Assembly: GCA_030848545.1 (NCBI GenBank) | Contig: JAVDCA010000003.1 | Location: 124,001-188,000, forward strand | Length of the DNA: 64,000 nucleotides | Direction: 5' to 3' | From: Astrobacterium formosum | GTDB taxonomy: Bacteria; Pseudomonadota; Alphaproteobacteria; Rhizobiales; Xanthobacteraceae | Position numbers and translations under genes: made by a program | In this document: piece by piece, positions 26,505 to 33,937 of the stretch | Position numbering within the stretch: position 1 is the first letter of the stretch | Layout: each line of letters starts with the position of its first letter | The notes under the pieces: generated by a model | The model's database searches: none | What the model saw: only the letters and a program-made list of their open reading frames with translations | Told to the model about the DNA's origin: nothing

Positions 26505-27485
26505 TCACATCTTCACGCCCTTCTCGTCGAAATATTTGCGCGCGCCCGGATGCCACGGGATCGGCGAGTTCTTCGGCGCCTGGTTGGCGAGCGTGATGCT
26601 CCCGGCCTCGCGGTGCACGGCGACGAGCTCGGGCTGCTTCTCGATGAAGGTCTTGACGATGTCGTAGGCAACCTGGTCGGGCATCTTGGAATTGGTGACC
26701 AGGATGTTCTGCACCACCGTGATGGCGTTATCCTTGTCCTGGCCCGGATAGGTCTTGGCCGAGATGACGTCGGCCGAGTAGATGCCGCCGTACTTGGCAT
26801 TCATCTTCTCGAGCACTTCCGCGTGGTCGATCATCTTGATCTTGATGCCCGGCGAGGCGCCGAGATCGGTCACCGCCGCGGTCGGCAGGCCGCCGACCCA
26901 GAAGAAGGCGTCGATCTTGCCGTCCTTGATGGCATTCACGGATTCGGCGACGCCGAGGCGCTCGCGCCTCATGTCCTTGTCCTTGTCGAGGCCGGCGGCC
27001 TCGATGACCCGGAACGCCATCACCTCGGTCGCCGAACCCGGCGACCCAGTCGACACCCGCTTGCCCTTGAGATCGGCCATTTTCTCGACCCCGCGGCCTT
27101 CCACCGAAACCACGTGCATGCGGTTCGGATAGAGCACCATCAGGGTGCGCACGTCGACCGGGTTGCCCTTGAACTTATCCTCGCCCTTGAGCGCATCGAG
27201 CGCGGCGTCGACCATGACGAGGCCGACTTCGCTCTGTTGCGAACCGATCAGCTTCAAATTGTCGACCGAACCGCCGGTGACGCGGGCGGTCGCCTGCACC
27301 TTGGGCAGATACTTCGACAGCACGTTCGCCATGCCGCCGCCCATCGGATAGTAGACGCCGCCGGTGCCGCCGGTCGCGATGGCGATGTTGAGATCCTGGG
27401 CGGAGGCGCCGCCCGTCCACAGGGCCGCACCGGCGAGGGCGCAGATGGCGAGCAAAGCGCGTTTTGACATGATGCGTTTCGACAT
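26505..27485 (-). CDS. TAXI family TRAP transporter solute-binding protein
   Basis: A 326-residue periplasmic binding protein. The signal peptide (first about 29 residues, ending GGASAQ) is followed by the TAXI-family opening LNIAIATGGTGGVYYPMGGGMANVL, quoted here as IATGGTGGVYYPMGG. SSVDNLKLI-like and VEKMADLKGKRVSTGSPGS segments are typical. TAXI proteins capture carboxylates such as glutamate or 2-oxoglutarate, but the ligand here is unknown. Its stop-proximal hairpin lies at 26460. It is 72 bases downstream of the membrane component, with which it forms a two-gene TRAP system. Confidence 0.92.
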   Translation of the reverse strand: MSKRIMSKRALLAICALAGAALWTGGASAQDLNIAIATGGTGGVYYPMGGGMANVLSKYLPKVQATARVTGGSVDNLKLIGSQQSEVGLVMVDAALDALKGEDKFKGNPVDVRTLMVLYPNRMHVVSVEGRGVEKMADLKGKRVSTGSPGSATEVMAFRVIEAAGLDKDKDMRRERLGVAESVNAIKDGKIDAFFWVGGLPTAAVTDLGASPGIKIKMIDHAEVLEKMNAKYGGIYSADVISAKTYPGQDKDNAITVVQNILVTNSKMPDQVAYDIVKTFIEKQPELVAVHREAGSITLANQAPKNSPIPWHPGARKYFDEKGVKM

Positions 27486-27557
27486 GGTCTTCCTCCCTTG
27501 GTGGGCCGTTTCGTCGGCCCATGCTTGCGACAGTGCCGCGGTCTTACGTCATTGAAA

Positions 27558-29612
27558 TCACTCGGCCGCCTGCGCCGAGGACGGCGCCGGCGACATGGCT
27601 TGTTTTACCAGCACCGCGGCGAGGACGACGAAGCCGAATGTCGCCGTGTGGCTGATGTCATGACCGGTAACCGCCTCGGCGAGCGCCTCGAGCAGGCTCG
27701 GGAACACGAGCAGCAGGCCGGCGAACACCAGAAGCGCCCGCTCGAACCCGCCGGCGCGGCGCAGGGCCCAGCCCTGCGCGGCGGCGGCGAGGGCGGCGAG
27801 GCCGAGCGCGGTCTTGAGCGTGATCTGGACGATGTCGATCCATGAGCCGTTCTTCGGCGCCGTCAGGAGAAGGCCGAGCCCCTGCGGGTCGAGCACGAAC
27901 ACGAACGGCACCAGGAAAGCGGGCAGCGTGTATTTCCACGCCTGCAGGGTCGTCTTGTAGGGATCGCCGCCCGTGATGGCGGCGGCGGCGAAGGGCGACA
28001 GCGCGGTCGGCGGCGACACTTCCGAGAGCACCGAATAGTAGAAGATGAACATATGGGCGGCGATGTCCGGCACCCCCAGCTTGATCATGGCGGGTGCCGC
28101 GATCACTGCGCAGATGATGTAGGAGGCGGTGACCGGTACCGCGAGGCCGATGATCCATACGATCAGCGCCGTGTAGAGGGCGGTCAAAAGGAGACTTCCG
28201 CCCGCATACGCAATGACGATGGAGGAAAACTTCAGTCCCAACCCGGTCAACGTCACAACGCCGACGATGATGCCGGCGGTGGCACAGGTGGTCGCGGCGG
28301 TGAGGACGCCGATGGAGCCATCGGCGAGCGCACGCACGAGGCGGTTAGGCGCCATGGCGGTGTCGCGATTGAGGAATGAGAGCGCGAAGGTGAGCACGGT
28401 CGCCCAGAACACCGACAGGGTCGGCGAATAGCCCCACAGCATGAAGAACACGATGGAGACGAGCGAGATGAAGTGGAAGCCGTAGCGGCGCGTCAACTGT
28501 CCGAGAGACATGTCGGGTTCGAACACGACCGCGTTGGCGCCGAAGCGCTTGGCGTCCAGTTCGACCATGAAAAAGAGGGCGAGATAGTAGAGGCAGGTCG
28601 GAATCGTCGCCATCCAGATGACGTCGAGATAACTGATCTTGAGAAACTCGGCGATCAGGAAGGCGGCGGCGCCGAGCACCGGCGGCGAGATGATGGCCCC
28701 TAACCCACCGGCGGCGAGGAGCCCGCCGGCGGCGTTCTTCTCGAAGCCCGCCTTCTGCATCAGCGGATAGGCGACGGCACCGATCGTCACCGTGGTGGCG
28801 ACCCCCGAACCCGATGGCCCGCCGAGCAGGAAAGAGGACAACACCACCGTGCGGCCGGCCGAGTTCGCCTTGTTGCCCATCAGGGTCATGGAGAAGTCGA
28901 TGAAGAATTTTCCGGCGCCCGATTGGTGCAGGAAGGCGCCGAAGATGGTGAACAGGATGATCAGGCTCGACGACACGTCGACCGGCGTGCCGAAGATGCC
29001 CTCGAGGGTGATGAAGAGGTGGCCGACGAGGGAGGAGACATCGTAGCCGCGATGATTCCAGGGCGCCGGCAGGTGGGGTCCCGCGAGCGCATAGACCATG
29101 AAGCCGAGCGCCACGATGGGCACGATGGGCCCGGTGGTGCGCCGCGTCGCCTCGATCAGGATGGCGATGAAGACGACGCCGAGGACGACGTCGAGGGTGG
29201 TCGGCAGCGTCGCCCGGTCGGTAAAGTCCTCCCCGCCCTCGATGGCGTAGACGAGGATCGCGGCGGCGGCGAGGCCGGAGGCGACGTCGAACCAGCGGAT
29301 GCGGTTGCGATAGCCCTTGGCGAACGGAAAGACCAGAAAGCTCAGCACCAAGACGAAGGCGACGTGGGCGTAGCGCAGCGGCTGGGTGGCGATGATCGGG
29401 AAATCGGTGAACGGCCAGGCACCGGCGACCGCCGTGTAGAGATGGAACAGGCTCATGACGACCGCGACAGTCGTCACTGCCGTGCCGGCCCAGCCGGCGA
29501 GGCGATTGGTGACGCCCTCCTCGGCCTCCACATAGGCCTCGGCCTTGCGCAGCTGCTCTTCGGAAATGCCTCCCGTCCCGGCCATGGGGCCGGGCTTGCC
29601 TTCCTCGGACAT
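27558..29612 (-). CDS. TRAP transporter fused permease (4TM/12TM)
   Basis: A 684-residue inner-membrane protein fusing the small (DctQ-like) and large (DctM-like) TRAP subunits, the normal form for TAXI systems. It has about 18-20 hydrophobic segments. Conserved DctM-type stretches include GGPSGSGVATTVTIGAVAYPLM, AAGGLGAIISPPVLGAAAFLIAEF (quoted by part), and SEVSPPTALSPFAAAAITG. It uses a Na+ or H+ gradient to import the solute delivered by the TAXI protein. The start at 29612 (MSEEGKPGPM) is chosen over a longer frame that runs into the repeat at 29715-29909. Promoter must lie in or beside that repeat. Confidence 0.92.
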   Translation of the reverse strand: MSEEGKPGPMAGTGGISEEQLRKAEAYVEAEEGVTNRLAGWAGTAVTTVAVVMSLFHLYTAVAGAWPFTDFPIIATQPLRYAHVAFVLVLSFLVFPFAKGYRNRIRWFDVASGLAAAAILVYAIEGGEDFTDRATLPTTLDVVLGVVFIAILIEATRRTTGPIVPIVALGFMVYALAGPHLPAPWNHRGYDVSSLVGHLFITLEGIFGTPVDVSSSLIILFTIFGAFLHQSGAGKFFIDFSMTLMGNKANSAGRTVVLSSFLLGGPSGSGVATTVTIGAVAYPLMQKAGFEKNAAGGLLAAGGLGAIISPPVLGAAAFLIAEFLKISYLDVIWMATIPTCLYYLALFFMVELDAKRFGANAVVFEPDMSLGQLTRRYGFHFISLVSIVFFMLWGYSPTLSVFWATVLTFALSFLNRDTAMAPNRLVRALADGSIGVLTAATTCATAGIIVGVVTLTGLGLKFSSIVIAYAGGSLLLTALYTALIVWIIGLAVPVTASYIICAVIAAPAMIKLGVPDIAAHMFIFYYSVLSEVSPPTALSPFAAAAITGGDPYKTTLQAWKYTLPAFLVPFVFVLDPQGLGLLLTAPKNGSWIDIVQITLKTALGLAALAAAAQGWALRRAGGFERALLVFAGLLLVFPSLLEALAEAVTGHDISHTATFGFVVLAAVLVKQAMSPAPSSAQAAE

Positions 29613-29714
29613 GCGTTTCCCCTTAGGCCGGACGTTATTACGGCAGCCCTTTCCGGGAACGCTAGCACGATCGGCGGGGCGAGGAATACCCGCGACCTTG
29701 GTCGAAGCGAACAT

Positions 29715-29909
29715 CCCTCCCCTGAAAGGGGAGGGCATAGGCGGCCTTCGGCCGCCGTCCTTAAGGACGCCGATGCAGAGCATCGGCTGCGCCGAAGGGC
29801 GGGGGTGGGGTCAAGCGGCATCAGCCGAGAACGCGGCGCAAGAGGTAAGGCCGCCCCCCACCCGGCGCCTTCGGCGCCACCCTCCCCCGCGCAAGGGCGC
29901 GGGGGAGGG
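29715..29909 (+). repeat. Composite palindromic repeat (family A), copy 3
   Basis: A 195-base composite with end hairpins CCCTCCCC-TGA-AAGGGGAGGG (29715-29735) and CCCTCCCCCGCGC-AAG-GGCGCGGGGGAGGG (29880-29909). Inside are further hairpins, for example GCGGCC-TTC-GGCCGC (29741-29755), GCGCC-TTC-GGCGC and a GGGGGTGGGG/CCCCCCACCC pair. It fills the space between the TRAP permease start and the ppdK stop, so both the leftward TRAP promoter and the end of the leftward ppdK transcript must involve it. Confidence 0.85.
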
Positions 29910-29920
29910 ATAAGAAGGTG

Positions 29921-32761
29921 TCACGCCGTGCGGTCGCCGCCTTTGCCGAGCGCGGCTTGCGCGGCGGCGAGTCGCGCGATGGGAACGCGGAACGGCGAGC
30001 ACGACACGTAGGTCAGACCGGCCTCGTGGCAGAACGCCACCGAGGCAGGGTCGCCACCATGCTCGCCGCAGATACCCAGCTTGAGGCCGGGCCGCGCCTT
30101 GCGGCCACGCTCGTTGCCGATCCTGATGAGCTCCCCGACCCCATCACGGTCGATGGACACGAACGGATCGGCCGGCAGGATGCCCTTGGCGGTATAGATG
30201 CCGAGGAAGCTCGCGGCATCGTCGCGGGATATCCCGAAGGTCGTCTGGGTAAGGTCGTTGGTGCCGTAGGAGAAGAACTCCGCCGACTGCGCGATCTCCT
30301 CGGCACGCAGGGCCGCCCGCGGCAATTCGATCATGGTGCCGACGCTGTACTTCACCCGCACGCCGGTCTCCTTGTGGACCTCCTTGGCCATGGCGTCGAT
30401 CCTCGCCTTGATGAGGTCGAGCTCGGCCTTGGTGGCGATCAGCGGCACCATCACTTCCGGCTTGACGGCCTTGCCGGTCCTCTTGCCGGCCTCCACGGCG
30501 GCTTCGAAGATCGCGCGCGCCTGCATCTCGGCGATCTCCGGATACGCGATGGCGATGCGGCAGCCGCGGAAGCCGAGCATGGGATTGAACTCGGCGAGCT
30601 CATCCGCCCGGTTGGCGAGCTTTTTCGGATCGGCCCCCATCGCCCCGGCGACCTCGGCGATTTCGGCCTGCGAATGCGGCAGGAACTCGTGCAGCGGCGG
30701 ATCGAGCAGCCGGATCGTCACCGGCCGCTCGCCCATGACGACGAACAGTTCGACGAAGTCGGCGCGCTGCATGGGCAGGAGTTTTGCGAGTGCGGCGCGC
30801 CGGCTCGTTTCGTCGTCGGAGAGGATCATCTCGCGCACCGAGCGGATGCGGCCTTCCTCGAAGAACATGTGCTCGGTGCGGCACAGCCCGATGCCTTCGG
30901 CACCGAACTTGACGGCGACACGGGCATCGGCGGGCGTGTCCGCATTGGCGCGCACGCCGAGCTTGCGCACCTTGTCGGCCCAGCCCATCAGGGTGGCAAA
31001 CTCGCCGGAGAGCTCGGGCTCCTGCATCTTGGCCTCGCCGACGAGCACCTGGCCGGCACCGCCGTCGATGGTGATGATATCGCCCTTCTTCAAGGTGAGG
31101 CCGCCGGCGCTCATGGTTCCGGCCGCGTAATCCACCCGGATGGTGCCGGCGCCGGACACGCACGGCTTGCCCATGCCGCGCGCCACCACGGCGGCGTGGG
31201 ACGTCATGCCGCCGCGGGTGGTCAGAATGCCCTCCGCGGCGTGCATGCCGTGGATGTCCTCGGGGCTCGTCTCGACGCGCACCAGGATCACCTTGTGGCC
31301 ATGGGCCTTGAGCTGCTCGGCTTCGTCGGGCGAGAACACCACCTCGCCGGAGGCGGCGCCGGGCGAGGCCGGCAGGCCGGTGGCGATGACCTTGCGCTCG
31401 GCCGTGGGATCGATGGTCGGGTGCAGAAGCTGGTCGAGGGAGGCGGGCTCGATCCGCGCCACCGCCTCCTCGCGGGTGATCAGGCGTTCGTTGGCGAAAT
31501 CGACGGCGGTTTTCAGCGCCGCCTTGGCGGTGCGCTTGCCGTTGCGCGTCTGCAGCATCCACAGCCGGCCCTGCTCGACCGTGAACTCCAAATCCTGCAT
31601 GTCGCGATAGTGCTTTTCGAGCACGCCGGAATAGCGCACGAGCTCCTTGTAGGCCTTCGGCATGGCGGTCTCCATGGACGGCCTGCCGGAGCCCGATATG
31701 ACGCGCGCCGCTTCGGTGATCTCCTGTGGGGTGCGGATGCCGGCGACCACATCCTCGCCCTGGGCGTTGATGAGGAATTCGCCATAGAGCCGCTTCTCCC
31801 CGGTGGAGGGATTGCGGGTGAAGGCGACCCCGGTCGCCGATGTCTCACCCATGTTGCCGAACACCATGGCCTGGACGTTGACGGCGGTCCCCCAGCTTTC
31901 CGGGATGCCGTGCAGGCGCCGATACGTGATGGCGCGCTGGTTCATCCAGGAGCCGAACACGGCCCCGATCGCCCCCCAGAGCTGCTCGTGCGGGTCCTGC
32001 GGGAACGGCTTGCCGTGCTCCTCGGCGACGAGGTTCTTGAAGCGCTCGACCACGTCCGCCCAGTCGTCTGCGGAGAGTTCCGTATCGAGCTTGAGGCCGT
32101 GCCTGTCCTTGTGGCCGTCGAGGATATCCTCGAACAGGAGGTGCTCGATGCCGAGCACCACGTCGCCATACATGGTGATGAAGCGGCGATAGCTGTCATA
32201 AGCGAAACGGCGGTCGCCGGATTTCTTCGCCACCGCCTCCACGGTCTTGTCGTTGAGACCGAGATTGAGGACGGTGTCCATCATGCCCGGCATGGAGGCG
32301 CGGGCGCCGGACCGTACCGACACCAGCAGCGGGTCGTCCGGGTCCCCGAAAGTCTTGCCGACGATTTTGCCGACCTCGAGGAGTGCGGCCTCGACCTGGG
32401 CCTTCAGGGCCTGCGGATAGGTCTGCTTGTTGGCGTAGAAATAGGTGCACACGCCGGTCGTGATGGTGAAACCGGGCGGCACCGGCAGGCCGATGGCGGC
32501 CATCTCGGCGAGGTTGGCTCCCTTGCCGCCGAGGAAGTCTTTCATGCCGGTGCGGCCCTCCGCCTTGCCGCCGCCGAACGAATAGACCCACTTGTCCTTG
32601 GGGGCGGCCACAGGCGGCTTTCCGCTCACCTTGGTGCCGACAGGCTTGACCGAATGCCTTCGACCCGCTTTCGAGCGAGCCTTCGCCGTCTTTGCGGTCC
32701 GAACCGGACCGCGCTTGCCCTGGGGGCGTGTGCGGTTTGATTTGGATGCGAGTTTGGCCAT
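29921..32761 (-). CDS. ppdK: Pyruvate, phosphate dikinase
   Basis: A 946-residue enzyme interconverting pyruvate + ATP + Pi and PEP + AMP + PPi, a route to gluconeogenesis or PPi-linked glycolysis. The nucleotide-binding domain has FLGGKGANLAEM and PVPPGFTITT; the phospho-histidine lies in GGMTSHAAVVARGMGKPCVSG (quote ends at GKPC); the PEP/pyruvate domain has GIGLCRTEHMFFEEGR and the catalytic cysteine in GICGEHGGDP. The start at 32761 gives a 56-residue, Lys/Arg-rich extension ahead of the usual KWVYSFGGG beginning, absent from typical family members. No regulatory PDRP gene is nearby. Leftward; a DUF3096 gene lies upstream. Confidence 0.95.
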   Translation of the reverse strand: MAKLASKSNRTRPQGKRGPVRTAKTAKARSKAGRRHSVKPVGTKVSGKPPVAAPKDKWVYSFGGGKAEGRTGMKDFLGGKGANLAEMAAIGLPVPPGFTITTGVCTYFYANKQTYPQALKAQVEAALLEVGKIVGKTFGDPDDPLLVSVRSGARASMPGMMDTVLNLGLNDKTVEAVAKKSGDRRFAYDSYRRFITMYGDVVLGIEHLLFEDILDGHKDRHGLKLDTELSADDWADVVERFKNLVAEEHGKPFPQDPHEQLWGAIGAVFGSWMNQRAITYRRLHGIPESWGTAVNVQAMVFGNMGETSATGVAFTRNPSTGEKRLYGEFLINAQGEDVVAGIRTPQEITEAARVISGSGRPSMETAMPKAYKELVRYSGVLEKHYRDMQDLEFTVEQGRLWMLQTRNGKRTAKAALKTAVDFANERLITREEAVARIEPASLDQLLHPTIDPTAERKVIATGLPASPGAASGEVVFSPDEAEQLKAHGHKVILVRVETSPEDIHGMHAAEGILTTRGGMTSHAAVVARGMGKPCVSGAGTIRVDYAAGTMSAGGLTLKKGDIITIDGGAGQVLVGEAKMQEPELSGEFATLMGWADKVRKLGVRANADTPADARVAVKFGAEGIGLCRTEHMFFEEGRIRSVREMILSDDETSRRAALAKLLPMQRADFVELFVVMGERPVTIRLLDPPLHEFLPHSQAEIAEVAGAMGADPKKLANRADELAEFNPMLGFRGCRIAIAYPEIAEMQARAIFEAAVEAGKRTGKAVKPEVMVPLIATKAELDLIKARIDAMAKEVHKETGVRVKYSVGTMIELPRAALRAEEIAQSAEFFSYGTNDLTQTTFGISRDDAASFLGIYTAKGILPADPFVSIDRDGVGELIRIGNERGRKARPGLKLGICGEHGGDPASVAFCHEAGLTYVSCSPFRVPIARLAAAQAALGKGGDRTA

Positions 32762-32928
32762 GGCGATTCGTGCCCGGATGTGTGTGGGGGCTTGCAAAGC
32801 CGGGGGCTTGCAAAGCGAAGCACGGTCGCGCTATGCGCGCAACCCCGCAGAATACCGACTTATCCCATAGGATGATGCCCCCGGGATGCCCGGGTGCACG
32901 GAAAAGATGCCATCCCGCAAGCCATGCC

Positions 32929-33069
32929 TTAGCGGAAGATACCGAGCCCCGTGATGCCGACGATGATCAGATAGACGGCGACGATGTAGTTGAGAAGCCG
33001 CGGCATGACGAGGATGAGAATGCCGGCGATGAGGGCGACGAGCGGCTGGATGTGCGACATGGTGATCAT
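32929..33069 (-). CDS. DUF3096 small membrane protein
   Basis: A 46-residue hydrophobic protein too short for most gene finders: MITMSHIQPLVALIAGILIL begins it and the second half is NYIVAVYLIIVGITGLGIFR. Two transmembrane helices are separated by a short VMPRLL turn. The sequence matches DUF3096 closely, a family of tiny inner-membrane proteins of unknown role found widely in Proteobacteria. It is on the same strand as ppdK, 167 bases upstream of it, and has a purine-rich AGGAGGCCACGCC stretch 5-17 bases before the start that can serve as a ribosome-binding site. Confidence 0.85.
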   Translation of the reverse strand: MITMSHIQPLVALIAGILILVMPRLLNYIVAVYLIIVGITGLGIFR

Positions 33070-33156
33070 GGCGTGGCCTCCTGACGTGCTTGGAACCCGG
33101 GAGCGAGAACGGGAGCGGGACGGAAAAGTTCCGTTCGTGGTCCGGCGAAATGATGG

Positions 33157-33474
33157 TCAAATTTCGAAGTCTCGCGGATCGCGCATCGCGTTCCAGAACT
33201 GCAGAACATCGATGACGCCGGCATCTTCGTCGACCGTATAGATGATCCAATATTGAGTGCGACGGCCGACCCGGAACAGATTGGCGCGATAGGGCGCGCC
33301 CATGTGCACAAAATATCCTCACGTGAGCGGCGCCTCGGCTATGTGAGTCGACAGAATGCGATCGAGCCGTGAAATCTGCTCAAGCGCGAACTCTTCGTCA
33401 TAGGCACCGAGATATCGGGCAAATTCGTCAAGCTGGCGAAGCGCGACCGGCGCAATGCGGACGCGAAAAGTCAT
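33157..33474 (-). pseudogene. Broken RelE/ParE-type toxin gene
   Basis: Read leftward from the ATG at 33474, the frame gives 51 residues (MTFRVRIAPVALRQLDEFARY at the start) and then an in-frame TGA at 33319-33321. The same frame continues as GYFVHMGAPYRANLFRVGRR ... YWIIYTVDEDAGVIDVLQFW ... RDFEI to a natural stop at 33157. The pieces together make a complete ParE-like toxin of about 105 residues; homologues have Trp (TGG) where the TGA stands. A second defect lies at the 5' end: a 17-base unit containing the start codon is repeated, which uncouples the toxin from its antitoxin. RNase-like or gyrase-poisoning activity should be lost unless the stop is read through. The antitoxin next door is intact. 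Confidence 0.82.
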
Positions 33475-33510
33475 GGGACACGAAAAGTCATGGGACACGA
33501 AAAGTCATGG
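33464..33510. repeat. 17-base tandem repeat over the toxin start
   Basis: Two full copies (33464-33480 and 33481-33497) and 13 bases of a third (33498-33510) of a 17-base unit CGAAAAGTCATGGGACA. On the minus strand each copy contains ATGACTTTTCG, the first codons of the toxin. The copy at 33508 overlaps the antitoxin stop as ATGA, the ancestral coupled start. Because the extra 34 bases are not a multiple of three, reading from it ends after six codons. Confidence 0.9.
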
Positions 33511-33723
33511 ACGGCGTTTGGCGACGCGAAAGATGCCGATCAGGCGATCCTTGAAGGTCTGCGAGTCGTGGTCGACGGCTTGACCGGCAGCAACCTGCAC
33601 CCGAGCTTGTTCGAGCCCGGCGCGCAATTCCGCGCGCTCCCGCTCCGAGAGCACCGGAACCTCCTCCATGGTGGTGACAGGCACCATGGTGACCCGCCGC
33701 TTGTCCCTGGTCTCAGTCGTCAT
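33505..33723 (-). CDS. Antitoxin of the broken ParE-type module
   Basis: A 72-residue protein with the opening MTTETRDKRRVTMVPVTTME and the body VPVLSERERAELRAGLEQAR then SQTFKDRLIGIF. It is like the short antitoxins that precede ParE-type toxins in alphaproteobacteria; the C-terminal part would wrap the toxin. The gene is complete. Its TGA stop overlaps an ATG (33505-33508) that was the original start of the toxin gene. With the toxin broken it has no obvious partner here, so it may act as a free-standing regulator or a decoy against related toxins, which is inference. Confidence 0.72.
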   Translation of the reverse strand: MTTETRDKRRVTMVPVTTMEEVPVLSERERAELRAGLEQARVQVAAGQAVDHDSQTFKDRLIGIFRVAKRRP

Positions 33724-33873
33724 CCGCCTAGATTAGCACATTTGCATGCATTCGGACACCCTCGACGTCGGGCCGGCCGCGAGCTGGGCAAGCGCCTGCG
33801 GCCGAGCAGGTGACGTATGTCCGCCTCGGCGTGGGGAGGGCACGTCAGCGTTCGTCTCGAAGAATGTGGCCAT

Positions 33874-33917
33874 ATCCTTCGAGACGCGCTCCAAGTGGAG
33901 CGCTCCTCAGGATGAGG
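33874..33917. repeat. Family D repeat / possible glyS terminator hairpin
   Basis: A perfect 7-base stem GCGCTCC/GGAGCGC with AAGT loop (33886-33903) is flanked by ATCCTTCGAGA and TCCTCAGGATGAGG, which pair in part. It starts 20 bases past the end of the leftward glyS gene. A weaker relative is at about 14657-14700. It may act as a terminator, but there is no T-run. Confidence 0.6.
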
Positions 33918-33937
33918 GTCTGACTCGTTCCCTCGCC

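Noticed and set aside
29612-29783. Longer N-terminus for the TRAP permease
   Set aside because: The extra 57 residues would be encoded by the family A repeat and include no conserved sequence.
29918-32740. 940-codon plus-strand open frame
   Set aside because: It is the antisense shadow of pyruvate phosphate dikinase, without motifs.
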